Assembly (NCBI RefSeq): GCF_016863275.1
Contig: NZ_BOOO01000035.1
Coordinates: 62,001 to 126,000, forward strand
Reading direction: 5' to 3'
Length of the DNA: 64,000 nt
Source of the DNA: Planotetraspora mira
GTDB lineage: Bacteria > Actinomycetota > Actinomycetes > Streptosporangiales > Streptosporangiaceae
Numbering within the stretch: the stretch's first letter is position 1; each line of letters begins with the position of its first letter. The notes under the pieces were generated by a model. It searched no databases, was not told where the DNA came from, and saw only the letters and a program-made list of their open reading frames with translations. Made by a program: the position numbers and the translations under genes. Shown piece by piece: positions 49,303 through 57,654 of the stretch.

Positions 49303-49383
49303 GCGATCGATCGGCCGACTCGGCTCAATGTGAGCCGGCTACGCGATCGACCGGCCGACTCGGGCTCAATGCGGGCCGGCTAC
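49303..49383. repeat. 40-41-bp tandem repeat (two units)
   Basis: GCGATCGATCGGCCGACTCG-type unit at 49303-49342 and a near copy at 49343-49383; they differ by a few bases and one insertion. A third unit starts (GCGA) and stops. The second copy runs into the 3' end of the PemK-like gene, adding its last codons and stop. Confidence 0.7.
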
Positions 49384-49823
49384 GCGAACCGCCAGCCGTA
49401 GCGGTGGTGCAGGACCGCGGCGACGCGGGCGAACCTCTCCCCGTCGAGGATGGCGCCCTCGCGGCGGATGTCGTCCTCGTCGAGTTCGAAGATCCGGTCC
49501 AGCCGCAGGTAGGAGTCCCGGCCCTCGCGATCCCACGTGCCCGAGCCGAGCGCCAGCGCCTCGTCCTCATAACCCCGGTCGGGCTCGCGACTGGTCAGCA
49601 TCATGCCCAGCACCCGGCGTCCATGACGGCCGACGAGAAGCAGGGGCCGGTCCTTGCCCCGCGCGGGGTCCTCCTCGTACGGGACCCAGGCCCACACGAT
49701 CTCTCCGGGGTCGGCCAGGCCGTCCAGGTCGGGGGAGTACTCCAGGGCCGCGGCCCGCTCCACGTCGTACACCTCTCGCACCGCGCCGTGAGCGGGGCGC
49801 GGATCCTCGCCGTGATCACGCAT
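49380..49823 (-). CDS. PemK/MazF-family toxin-like protein, no antitoxin
   Basis: A 147-residue protein with the MazF-type SH3-barrel core: PGEIVWAWVPYEEDPARGKD, then RPLLLVGRHGRRVLGMMLTS, and late strands SYLRLDRIFELDEDDIRREG. MazF toxins cut single-stranded mRNA. It has a ~40-residue N-terminal extension absent from small MazF proteins and no antitoxin ORF beside it, so the activity may be tamed or controlled in trans. ATG 49823. Its stop lies inside a tandem repeat. Confidence 0.78.
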   Translation of the reverse strand: MRDHGEDPRPAHGAVREVYDVERAAALEYSPDLDGLADPGEIVWAWVPYEEDPARGKDRPLLLVGRHGRRVLGMMLTSREPDRGYEDEALALGSGTWDREGRDSYLRLDRIFELDEDDIRREGAILDGERFARVAAVLHHRYGWRFA

Positions 49824-49877
49824 GCCCCGCAGCCTAACGGCACCCCGTGCGGAGGTTGTCCCGGGCCTTCCCCGTCC

Positions 49878-50711
49878 TCAGTCCAGCCCCGCACCGATCA
49901 CGGACAGTAGTTGGAGCTTCTCGTAGCTCTCGCTTCCCGGCGTCGCGGTGTAGACGACCAGCATCTGGGACTGGTCGGGGTCGAGCAGCGTCTGGCAGTG
50001 CAACTCGAGCAGGCCGAGTTGCGGGTGCAGCACCCGTTTGGGCGGGCAGTACGAGCCTGTGACGGGGTGCCCGCTCCAGATTCCGGCGAATTCGGGGCTC
50101 TGGGCGAGCAGGGCGTCGACGATCGCCGCGGCGCGGGAGTCCGCGCCGTCGCGCGTGTACACGCGGTGCAGGTTCGCCGCGATCAGCCTGCTGTGGATCG
50201 GGTGGTCATCCTCGGGATAGATCGACCGCGTCGCCGGATCGGTGAACCACCGATAGTGCAGGCTGCGCGCCGACCCGGTGTGCACGCTCTCGTCGCCGAT
50301 CAGCGCCTTCGACAGTCGTGTCTGCGTCAGGGTCTCCCCGACGTGGTTCACGACCTGGGCGGCGGCGTCCTCGAGTCCGTCGAAGATGCGCATCATGCCC
50401 GGCTCGATGTGGTCCGTACGAGGGACGCGTCGCGGGGTGGCGTGGCCCGCGAGGCGGAACAGGTGATCGCGTTCCTCGAGGGACAGGCGCAGGCCGCGGG
50501 CGAGCGCGGCGAGCATCTGCTCCGACGGGTGCGGCCCGCGCTGCTGCTCGAGCCTGCTGTAGTAGTCGGCCGACATGTCGGACAACACGGCGACCTCCTC
50601 GCGGCGCAGGCCGTCGGTACGCCTCCGGCGGCCGCGGGGGAGTCCCACGTCCTCCGGTTGCAGCGCCTGCCGGCGGGAGCGCAGGAAGTCGGCCAGTCGG
50701 GCCCGGTCCAC
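49878..50711 (-). CDS. XRE-family regulator with MmyB-like C-terminal domain
   Basis: A 277-residue third member of the XRE/MmyB type in the window: [34 protein letters not shown] in the HTH, and [20 protein letters not shown] in the C-terminal domain. The start is GTG 50711. It is divergent from an aldehyde dehydrogenase with three 17-bp repeats between them, and most likely represses that gene. Members of this family often control the adjacent dehydrogenase. Confidence 0.93.
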   Translation of the reverse strand: MDRARLADFLRSRRQALQPEDVGLPRGRRRRTDGLRREEVAVLSDMSADYYSRLEQQRGPHPSEQMLAALARGLRLSLEERDHLFRLAGHATPRRVPRTDHIEPGMMRIFDGLEDAAAQVVNHVGETLTQTRLSKALIGDESVHTGSARSLHYRWFTDPATRSIYPEDDHPIHSRLIAANLHRVYTRDGADSRAAAIVDALLAQSPEFAGIWSGHPVTGSYCPPKRVLHPQLGLLELHCQTLLDPDQSQMLVVYTATPGSESYEKLQLLSVIGAGLD

Positions 50712-50723
50712 GGCTCGGTCCTC

Positions 50724-50774
50724 CTCTACGAGGTCTCAGGCTCTACGAAATCTCAGGCTCTACGAGGTCTCAGA
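50724..50774. repeat. Three tandem 17-bp repeats in XRE/ALDH intergenic
   Basis: Units CTCTACGAGGTCTCAGG (50724-50740), CTCTACGAAATCTCAGG (50741-50757) and CTCTACGAGGTCTCAGA (50758-50774), without gaps, starting 13 bp upstream of the XRE start. Likely an operator array for the XRE/MmyB regulator. Confidence 0.75.
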
Positions 50775-50968
50775 TGACGGCGCGGTCCCGCCGTTTACAA
50801 CAAATGCGTGGTCAGGGATGTTTCCCCCGCGGTGCCAAGCGTGACGGGACCGGGGCCTCCCATCCATGCACTGCCGATCCTGGGATGAGCGCCCCTGAAA
50901 AAGAGGGGGTCGTATCCAGGGATCGGGAGGACATTCCTCTCGTCGTCCGCGACCGCGACGGTGGGTTC

Positions 50969-52393
50969 ATGACTACGAAAGCGCTGAGTGCGTCAACCCA
51001 TTGGATCGGCGGCGAGGCCGTCGCCGGAACCACCGACATGATCGACGTCGTCAACCCGGCGACCGGTGAGGTCGTCTCCCAGGTGCCGTCGGGCACCGCC
51101 GCCGACGTCGACCGGGCCGTCGCCGCCGCGACGGCGGCCTTCCCCGGGTGGGCCGCCACGGACCCGGCCGAACGCGCCGCGGTCGTCGGCCGCATCTCCG
51201 AGGGCCTGCGGAACCGGCTTGAGGAGATCGCCACCACGATCACCAGCGAGATGGGCGCTCCCATCACGCTGTCCCGGCAAGCGCAGGCAGGCCTGCCGAT
51301 CATGGTGGCCGCCACCTTCGCCGGACTCGCCGCCGGTTTCGACTGGACGCAGGAGATCGGCAACTCGCTGGTGGTGCGCGAGCCGATCGGCGTCGTCGGC
51401 GCCATCACGCCGTGGAACTTCCCCCTGCAGCAGATCGTCTCGAAGGCGGCGCCCGCGCTGCTGGCCGGTAACACCGTGGTCCTCAAGCCGTCGGAGATCG
51501 CACCTCTGACGGCGGGGATCCTCGCCGAGGTCGCCGCAGAGGCGGGGCTGCCCGCGGGCGTTTTCAACGTCGTCCACGGCACGGGGCCGGTCGTCGGCGA
51601 GGCGATCGCGGCGCACCCCGGTGTCGACATGGTGTCGTTCACCGGCTCCACCCGGGCGGGCAGGCGGGTCTCGGCCGTCGCGTCGGAGACCGTCAAGCGG
51701 GTCGCGCTGGAACTCGGCGGCAAGTCCGCCAACGTGATCCTCGACGACGCCGACCTGGCCCAGGCCGTACAGCAAGGCGTGGCGTTCGCCTTCTCCAACG
51801 GGGGGCAGGTGTGCGGCGGGTGGCCGCGGATGCTCGTCCCGGCGTCACTGCACGACGAGATCGTCGAACTGGCCGTGGCGGCCGCCGCCGAGTACACCGT
51901 CGGCGACCCGGCCGACGAGGCCACCCGCGTCGGTCCGATGGCCTCGGAGGCGCAGCGCGAGCGGGTCGACGGCTACATCCGGCGGGGCGTCGCCGACGGG
52001 GCCACGCTCGCGTTCGGCGGGCCCGGGAAGCCCGACGGCTTTCACGAGGGCGCGTACGTCCGGCCGACGATCTTCACTCATGTGGCCCCGGACGCGGTGA
52101 TCGCCCAGGAGGAGATCTTCGGGCCCGTCCTGACGATCATTCCGTACGTGGACGACGACCAGGCCGTCGAGATCGCCAACAGCACGATGTACGGGCTCAC
52201 CGGGGCGGTGTTCGGCGGCGAGGACCGCGCGCTCTCGATCGCCCGGCGGCTGCGCACCGGGCAGGTCGACGTCAACGGCGGTCAGTGGAATCCCCTCGCG
52301 CCGTTCGGCGGATACAAGCAGTCCGGCAACGGCCGCGAGTTCGGCCGTTACGGTCTGGAGGAGTTCCTCGAGACCAAATCCATCCAGCGCTGA
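50969..52393 (+). CDS. Aldehyde dehydrogenase (NAD(P)-dependent)
   Basis: A 474-residue ALDH. Catalytic set is complete: N150 (TPWNFPLQ), E248 ([14 protein letters not shown]), C282 ([11 protein letters not shown]). Cofactor segment [11 protein letters not shown] and the C-terminal [15 protein letters not shown] are intact. GGWPR replaces the usual SRLLV context after the nucleophile. The start is ATG 50969; open reading frame upstream is non-homologous. Divergent from the XRE regulator. Oxidises an unknown aldehyde to the acid. Confidence 0.93.
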   Translation: MTTKALSASTHWIGGEAVAGTTDMIDVVNPATGEVVSQVPSGTAADVDRAVAAATAAFPGWAATDPAERAAVVGRISEGLRNRLEEIATTITSEMGAPITLSRQAQAGLPIMVAATFAGLAAGFDWTQEIGNSLVVREPIGVVGAITPWNFPLQQIVSKAAPALLAGNTVVLKPSEIAPLTAGILAEVAAEAGLPAGVFNVVHGTGPVVGEAIAAHPGVDMVSFTGSTRAGRRVSAVASETVKRVALELGGKSANVILDDADLAQAVQQGVAFAFSNGGQVCGGWPRMLVPASLHDEIVELAVAAAAEYTVGDPADEATRVGPMASEAQRERVDGYIRRGVADGATLAFGGPGKPDGFHEGAYVRPTIFTHVAPDAVIAQEEIFGPVLTIIPYVDDDQAVEIANSTMYGLTGAVFGGEDRALSIARRLRTGQVDVNGGQWNPLAPFGGYKQSGNGREFGRYGLEEFLETKSIQR

Positions 52394-52528
52394 CGTCCCG
52401 CGGACGGCACGAGCCGTCGGCGTCGTACGGCCAGCGGGGCATCGGGGCGAATGGGAGGCTTCTGTGAACCGCGGCGGAACACTCCAGTCGCCGGCTTCAC
52501 ACGCACTACCTGGCGAGGAGAGCTGGAC

Positions 52529-53176
52529 ATGGACCGTGACGAGATCCTTTCTTGGGTGGAGGCCGAACGGCTCAGCCTGGCCGACTTCCTCGATGACCTC
52601 GACGATCACGAGTGGAAGCAGGCCTCCCTCTGCCCCGGCTGGACGATGCACGATGTGGCCGCCCACCTGACGACGTCCGCGCGCACCGTGTCGATGCGCA
52701 CGGCGCTCCTCGACACGGCCAAGGGTGTGATCCGCGCGCGTGGTGACTTCAACCGGATGATCGCCGACCAGGCACGGGAACGCGCGGCCAGGTTCGGGCC
52801 GGCGGAACTCGTCGCGCGGTTCCGCAAGACGGCCGGCTCACCTCTCCGCGATCCCGGTTCCCGTCCGCTGGATCCGCTCGTCGACGCGCTGGTGCACGGG
52901 CAGGACGTCGCGCGACCGCTCGGGCGCGTGCGGGAGATGCCCGCGGAGCGGGTGATCGCGGCGCTCGGCCGCGTCCTGGGCACCGGCTTCTACGGCGCTC
53001 CCAAGCGTCTGCGGGGCACGCGGCTGGTCGCCACCGACCTGGACTGGTCGGCAGGTGACGGCCCCGACGAGGTCCGAGGGCCCGGAGGTGATCTGCTCCT
53101 TCTGGCGACCGGGCGAGCCGCGGGGCTCTCTGGCGTGTCCGGTCCGGGGGTCGGGCGGATCGCGGCCGCGCTGTAG
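52529..53176 (+). CDS. Mycothiol-linked maleylpyruvate-isomerase-family protein
   Basis: A 215-residue DinB-like protein of the maleylpyruvate isomerase/TIGR03083 group. N-terminal half: EWKQASLCPGWTMHDVAAHL carries the first metal His, and LVDALVHGQDVARPLG the others. These proteins often use mycothiol as co-substrate for isomerase or transferase reactions. The start is ATG 52529 with GGAGAG upstream. It is followed by a convergent terminator. Confidence 0.85.
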   Translation: MDRDEILSWVEAERLSLADFLDDLDDHEWKQASLCPGWTMHDVAAHLTTSARTVSMRTALLDTAKGVIRARGDFNRMIADQARERAARFGPAELVARFRKTAGSPLRDPGSRPLDPLVDALVHGQDVARPLGRVREMPAERVIAALGRVLGTGFYGAPKRLRGTRLVATDLDWSAGDGPDEVRGPGGDLLLLATGRAAGLSGVSGPGVGRIAAAL

Positions 53177-53192
53177 GCGGCTGAGGAAGCAT

Positions 53193-53229
53193 GACCGAAG
53201 CCGCGGACGGTCGTCAGCCGGCTTCGGTC
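53193..53229. terminator. Convergent terminator hairpin
   Basis: Perfect 11-bp stem (GACCGAAGCCG at 53193-53203 with CGGCTTCGGTC at 53219-53229), 15-nt loop. The right arm covers the last codons and stop of the dehalogenase-like gene. Confidence 0.65.
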
Positions 53230-54116
53230 GCGTCGGCCCGGATCCGCGGGGCGTCAGCTGAGCGGAGCCGGTGCCGATCCGCCCACTCGGTGACGGCCGT
53301 CGCGATGGACTCGGGCTGGTCCTCCGGCGCGAGGTGGCCCGCCGGACCACAGTGCTCGATCTCCAGCCCGGCGATGTTCGCCGCGCACCAGGCGATCAGC
53401 TCTTCCCCGACCATCAGGGTCGGCGACGAGTCGAAGGTCAGGAGCAGCTTCGGCACGTCCCCGCTGCCCGCGAGCCAGTCGTCGTATGCCCGGATGCGGC
53501 CGACCACGTCGGCCGGCTCGCCGTCGAGCGGTAGGGAGCGCGGCCACTGCAGCAGCGGGCGCCGGCTCTCGCGGGTCGGATAAGGCGCGCCGTACACCTC
53601 CAGGTCCTCCTCGCTCAGCCCGGTCAGCACGGTCTGGCCGAAGCTCCCCATGAAGACGTTCTGGTCGAGCACCAGCGACTCGCCGACCCCGGGCGTACGG
53701 AACGCCTCGAAGCGGGATCGCGCGGCGGCGGGGAACTCCTCCCACGCCAACGGCCGGATGATCGTCTCCATGAACGCCACACCGCGGGTCCGCCCGGGAT
53801 GGCGGGCCGCCCAGTCGAAGGCGAGCGCCCCGCCCCAGTCCTGCCCGATGAGGACCACGTCGTCCAGCCCGAGTTCGTCGAACCAGGCATCGAGATAGCG
53901 GGCGTGATCGGCGAACCGGTAGGGCGTGTCGGGCCTGCCCGAGCGGCCCATCCCGATCAGGTCGGGGGCGAGGCAGCGGCCGGGCCGGCCGATGCGGGGC
54001 AGCACCCGCCGCCACAGGTGTGACGAGGTCGGGTTGCCGTGGAGGAAGACGAGAGGGGTCCCGCTCCCCGTCTCCTCGTAGTACATCGTCGAGTCGAGCA
54101 CATCGATCGTGGGCAT
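53214..54116 (-). CDS. Haloalkane-dehalogenase-like alpha/beta hydrolase
   Basis: A 300-residue protein with the haloalkane dehalogenase pattern: halide-stabilising N28 in HGNPTSSHLW, nucleophile D93 with halide Trp W94 in GQDWGG, general acid E117 (FMETIIRPL) and catalytic His near 265 (HCGPAGHLAPEDQP). These match the HLD-II type, which hydrolyses carbon-halogen bonds to alcohols, though many natural substrates are unknown. Divergent from MarR, with CTAACG boxes in between. Confidence 0.93.
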   Translation of the reverse strand: MPTIDVLDSTMYYEETGSGTPLVFLHGNPTSSHLWRRVLPRIGRPGRCLAPDLIGMGRSGRPDTPYRFADHARYLDAWFDELGLDDVVLIGQDWGGALAFDWAARHPGRTRGVAFMETIIRPLAWEEFPAAARSRFEAFRTPGVGESLVLDQNVFMGSFGQTVLTGLSEEDLEVYGAPYPTRESRRPLLQWPRSLPLDGEPADVVGRIRAYDDWLAGSGDVPKLLLTFDSSPTLMVGEELIAWCAANIAGLEIEHCGPAGHLAPEDQPESIATAVTEWADRHRLRSADAPRIRADATEAG

Positions 54117-54155
54117 GACGAGCCACCTTCGTTCGCCGTCTAAACGTTTATGCCA

Positions 54156-54216
54156 CTAACGTTCGTGGCGCTAACGAAAGTACATCGTTAGGGCGACTAA
54201 CGCAATCGAGTAGGAT
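54156..54216. promoter_or_regulatory. Four CTAACG boxes between dehalogenase and MarR
   Basis: CTAACG at 54156 and 54171, then CGTTAG-N5-CTAACG at 54186-54202. Spacing 15, 15 and 11 bp. A -10-like TAGGAT (54211-54216) lies 7 nt before the MarR ATG at 54224, so MarR is probably leaderless and self-repressed. Confidence 0.65.
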
Positions 54217-54223
54217 CACCGGC

Positions 54224-54745
54224 ATGAGCAGCAGGACCGACCCCCGTACCGCCGACATGGCGGACGCCGGGCATGACCAGGCGACACCCGCCCGACTGCG
54301 GAGCCTGCCGAGCCGGCTGCTGTCGCTGACCGCGCTGCACGCCGACCGCCTCGTGAGCGAGGGGCTGGCCGGTGCGGACGCTCGCAAATGGCACTACGCC
54401 GTGCTCGTCACACTCCGGGAGTTCGGCCCGGCCAGTCAGGCGGTGCTGAGCCGCCGCACCGGCATCTATCGAAGTGACCTGGTCGCGGTCATCAACGAAC
54501 TCGCCGACCGCGGCCTCGTCGAACGCGCACCGGATCCCGCCGACCGCCGCCGCAACGTGATCACCATGACCTCCCAGGGCCGCCGCCGTCTCGGCAGGCT
54601 CGACGAGTTGCTCGCCACCATCCAGGACGACCTGCTGGCGCCGCTGACTCAGCCCGAACGCGACCAGCTCACCCGGCTCCTGACCCGCCTGCTGGACCAC
54701 CACGCGCAGGCGGCGCCGCAACGCACCGGTGACCAGCCCTCGTGA
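54224..54745 (+). CDS. MarR-family transcriptional regulator
   Basis: A 173-residue winged-helix regulator (HYAVLVTLREFGPASQAVLS, RRTGIYRSDLVAVINELADR, then GLVERAPDPADRRRNVITMT with the DRRRN wing). Likely a dimeric repressor of itself and the divergent dehalogenase through the CTAACG boxes, released by a phenolic or similar ligand. The start is ATG 54224 without Shine-Dalgarno. Confidence 0.93.
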   Translation: MSSRTDPRTADMADAGHDQATPARLRSLPSRLLSLTALHADRLVSEGLAGADARKWHYAVLVTLREFGPASQAVLSRRTGIYRSDLVAVINELADRGLVERAPDPADRRRNVITMTSQGRRRLGRLDELLATIQDDLLAPLTQPERDQLTRLLTRLLDHHAQAAPQRTGDQPS

Positions 54746-54904
54746 ACGTCAGGAAGACCACCGGGACGGCGCCGGAAGAGCCGCCGCTCAGGCCGGCGAG
54801 CGTCCGAGTCCGCGGTGATAGCGCGGCGATAGTGCGGCGGAACCCGCGCGGCTGACACTCCAAGTGGTCATGGACTGCGGTCCTTCACACCACAGGGAGT
54901 CACG

Positions 54905-55651
54905 ATGCGGCACAAGTGGAGCGATCGGCATCGGCGGACGACGGCAGAACCGGGGGCTGTCGAGCCCGCCGAAATGGTGGCCCTGTCCTTCGCCACCGGC
55001 GTGGCGGCCGCGCTCGTCTCACCCGGACACGCCGGCGGCGCCGGGGACGGCATGCCGGCGGCGGGCCGTCGCCACGAGGACGGAGGGAGACGGCTGGCCC
55101 TACACCATTCGGGCACCGGAGGCCCGGCCGTCGTGTTCCTGCCGGGAGCCGGGCTGATCGGCCGCGACCACCTGAACATCCATGACGAAGTCAGCATGTT
55201 CACCACCAGTGTGCTTTACGACCGCGCCGGGACGGGCTGGAGCGAACAGGTCCCGCTGACCCGCTCCGCCACCGATGTCACCGACGAGTTGCGGAACCTT
55301 CTGTGCGCGGCCGGCATCCCGGGGCCCTACGTGCTGGTCGGCCACTCCCTGGTCGGGCTCTACGCGCGCGACTACGCCCGGCGCTTCCCCGGCGAGGTGG
55401 CCGGGCTCCTCCTGCTGGACCCCGGGCACGAGGACTGCCCGGAGTACGCGCCGAATCGGCTGCTCGGGCCCCTCGCCCGGCTGCGGCTGCTCGGCGCGGC
55501 TCTTCGAGTGACGCCGCGCTTGCGCCGGTTCCACGATGACGTCCGCCACGCGGGAGCCACCCCGGACACGCCGATGATCGTTCTCACCGCCATGGGGAAG
55601 GACGCCGTGGTCCAGGCGATCCGAGACCTGCTCGGCAGAGTGGCGAGGTGA
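54905..55651 (+). pseudogene. Alpha/beta hydrolase, likely inactivated by deletion
   Basis: A 248-residue hydrolase-like ORF with ATG 54905 (AGGGAG upstream). N-terminal export-like segment, then VVFLPGAGLIGRDH, YDRAGTGWSEQ and the elbow GHSLVG, where the second Gly of GxSxG is Val. The C-terminus runs directly from TPMIVLTAMG into KDAVVQAIRDLLGRV: relatives have ~45 residues between these, including the catalytic His. An in-frame internal deletion near 55595-55601 is the simplest reading. The frame remains open, so a protein may be made but is probably inactive. Confidence 0.7.
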
Positions 55652-55681
55652 CGGCGGAATCGGCGTGAAGCCGCGAGCGGA

Positions 55682-56587
55682 TCACCCGGCAGGCCCGGGC
55701 GAGACGCCGGCGAGCTTGGCCGGGTTCATCACCCACAGGATCTGGTCGATTCCCCGCGCGGAGGCGCTGATGGTCACGAAGGCGGTGACGGTGTCACCGT
55801 GCGAGATCAGCACGCCTGGTCGTCCGTTCGCTTCGACCCAATCGATCGTCGTGCCCGGCCAGAACCGTGGCGCGAACGCCTTCATGAACTTCGCGACGCG
55901 GGTACGGCCGATCACGGGTATCCGAGAAGCGCCGCGTACGGCACCTCCACCGTCGGAATAGTTGACGACATCCGCGGCGAAGAGCTCTTCCAGGACGGCG
56001 AGGTCGCCCGTCTGGGCGGCGGCCAGGAAGGCCGTCAGGAGGCGTCGATGCGCGGCCGAACTCACCGGCGTGCGGCGCTCGGCGGCGATGCGTTTGCGCG
56101 CGCGGCTGACGAGTTGCCGGGTGTTCGTCTCACTCATTTTGAGGATGGCCGCGATCTGGCCGTACGGATAGTCGAACGACTCCCGCAGGACGTATGCCGC
56201 TCGTTCGGTGGGCGAAAGTCTCTCCAGCAGGAGCAGAACCGCGAGTTCCAGTTCCTCGCCGCGCTCGGCTCCGGCTTCGGGGTCTGCGCCGGTGTCCACC
56301 GGTTCGGGAAGCCAGGGGCCGACGTAGGTTTCGCGCCGTTTGCGAGCGGATTGGGCGAGGTTGATCGCCAGTCGGGTCGTCGCCGTCGCCAGAAAGGCCG
56401 CGGGGTCCAGCACCGCCGTGCGGTCCGTGGTCTGCCACCGTACCCAGACCTCCTGAACGATGTCCTCGGCCTCCGCCGAGCTGCCGAGCATGCGGTACGC
56501 GATGCCGAAGAGCCGAGGACGCAGGCCGAGGAAGACCGAGGCGGCCTGATCGAGTGCACTCGCCGCCTCGGAGTCTCCTGATGGCAT
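55682..56587 (-). CDS. ECF41-family sigma factor with SnoaL-like domain
   Basis: A 301-residue ECF41 protein: region 2 at ~15-80 (YRMLGSSAEAEDIVQEVWVR), linker YVGPWLPEP (WLPEP at 92-96), region 4 at ~115-172 (LSPTERAAYVLRESFDYPYG), SnoaL-like domain with DGGGA at 212-216. ATG 56587. Unlike the other pairs it has no adjacent CMD/oxidoreductase gene and I find no TGTCACA promoter upstream, so its target may be elsewhere. Confidence 0.93.
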   Translation of the reverse strand: MPSGDSEAASALDQAASVFLGLRPRLFGIAYRMLGSSAEAEDIVQEVWVRWQTTDRTAVLDPAAFLATATTRLAINLAQSARKRRETYVGPWLPEPVDTGADPEAGAERGEELELAVLLLLERLSPTERAAYVLRESFDYPYGQIAAILKMSETNTRQLVSRARKRIAAERRTPVSSAAHRRLLTAFLAAAQTGDLAVLEELFAADVVNYSDGGGAVRGASRIPVIGRTRVAKFMKAFAPRFWPGTTIDWVEANGRPGVLISHGDTVTAFVTISASARGIDQILWVMNPAKLAGVSPGPAG

Positions 56588-56756
56588 GATCGCGACCGCC
56601 TCCCCCTGTATCCGAGCTCATTCCAGCCTACGAAGGGGGGACGGCGCACCCTCACCGGCGTCGCCGGGGGTCCGGAAATCGTGGCGAGGCGGGACGCGCA
56701 CCCCTGCCAGGAAGGCCCACGCACGGTCACGATCGGTCACGACGGGTCGTGGATCG

Positions 56757-57455
56757 TCACGGCTGAACCGCGACGTAGCGGGCGAGGGGGAGCCGCAGCA
56801 CGAAACGCGCGCCGCCTCCGGGGGCGTCCTCCACATGCAGGGTGCCGGCGTGGGCGTGGGCGATGTCACGGGCGATGGCCAGGCCGAGGCCGGTGCCTCC
56901 GCGGCGGCGGCAGCGGGCGGAGTCGAGCCGGGTGAAGCGTTCGAAGACGCGTTCGCGGTCCTGCGCGGGGATGCCGGGCCCGTCGTCGGTGACGGTGAGT
57001 TCGGCGAGGGCGTCGTAGTGGCGTACCTGGACCTGTATCGACTGTCGGGCGTGCCGTCGGGCGTTGTCGATCAGATTGGTGACCAGTCTCGCCAGGTACG
57101 CGGGGGCCGCGTGAACGGTGACCGCGGGCGCGGTCCGCAGCCGGATCTCGGGGCGGCCCGTCCACCGGATGGCATGGGTGCGGACCGTGTCGGTGAGATC
57201 GACGGTCTGGTGCTTGAGGTGCGTGCCGGCCGCGACCTGTGTGAGCAGCAGAAGGTCGGCGGTGATCGCTTCGAGCCGGTCGACGTCACGGAGCGCGGCG
57301 TCGAGGAGCCGGGGCAGGTCGGTCTCGCCGGGATGCAGCAGCGCCTCTTCCAGCTGTGCCCTGAGCCCGGCGAGAGGAGTGCAGAGTTCGTGGGCGGCGT
57401 CGGCGGTGAACCGGTCCTGCTGGGCCGGCCACTGGGTGGGCGCGGTCGAGGTCAT
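56757..57455 (-). CDS. Minimal cytoplasmic histidine kinase
   Basis: A 232-residue kinase that starts almost at the phospho-acceptor: H22 in ADAAHELCTPLAGLRAQLEE, then HATPase with LVTNLIDNARRHA, DDGPGI and GGTGLGLAIA. It has no membrane helix, PAS, HAMP or other sensor. The ATG at 57455 follows GAAGGAG, so it is not an artefact of a wrong start; upstream frame is not kinase-like. No response regulator is near. Resembles the C-terminal half of the kinase at 41335. Confidence 0.88.
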   Translation of the reverse strand: MTSTAPTQWPAQQDRFTADAAHELCTPLAGLRAQLEEALLHPGETDLPRLLDAALRDVDRLEAITADLLLLTQVAAGTHLKHQTVDLTDTVRTHAIRWTGRPEIRLRTAPAVTVHAAPAYLARLVTNLIDNARRHARQSIQVQVRHYDALAELTVTDDGPGIPAQDRERVFERFTRLDSARCRRRGGTGLGLAIARDIAHAHAGTLHVEDAPGGGARFVLRLPLARYVAVQP

Positions 57456-57654
57456 CTTCACTCCTTCGGCAGTCCGGATGATCGGCGTGAACGGCCCGTT
57501 CGTAACGGTCAACCAGCTAAGACAGGGCAGCCCTCGCGTTCGTGACAGGTCCGTCGTCTTTTTCTGTGAGCCCCATGAGCGATGCCGGGCCGGCGGCCGT
57601 AGCCGGGCAGGCACCCGTCGTCGCAGGTCGGAAGGTGTTTGTAGCCTTGGCGGC

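Noticed and set aside
56738-56751. CACGAC-GG-GTCGTG dyad between minimal kinase and ECF41
   Set aside because: Short and of a type frequent in GC-rich DNA; no second copy or promoter element to support a function.
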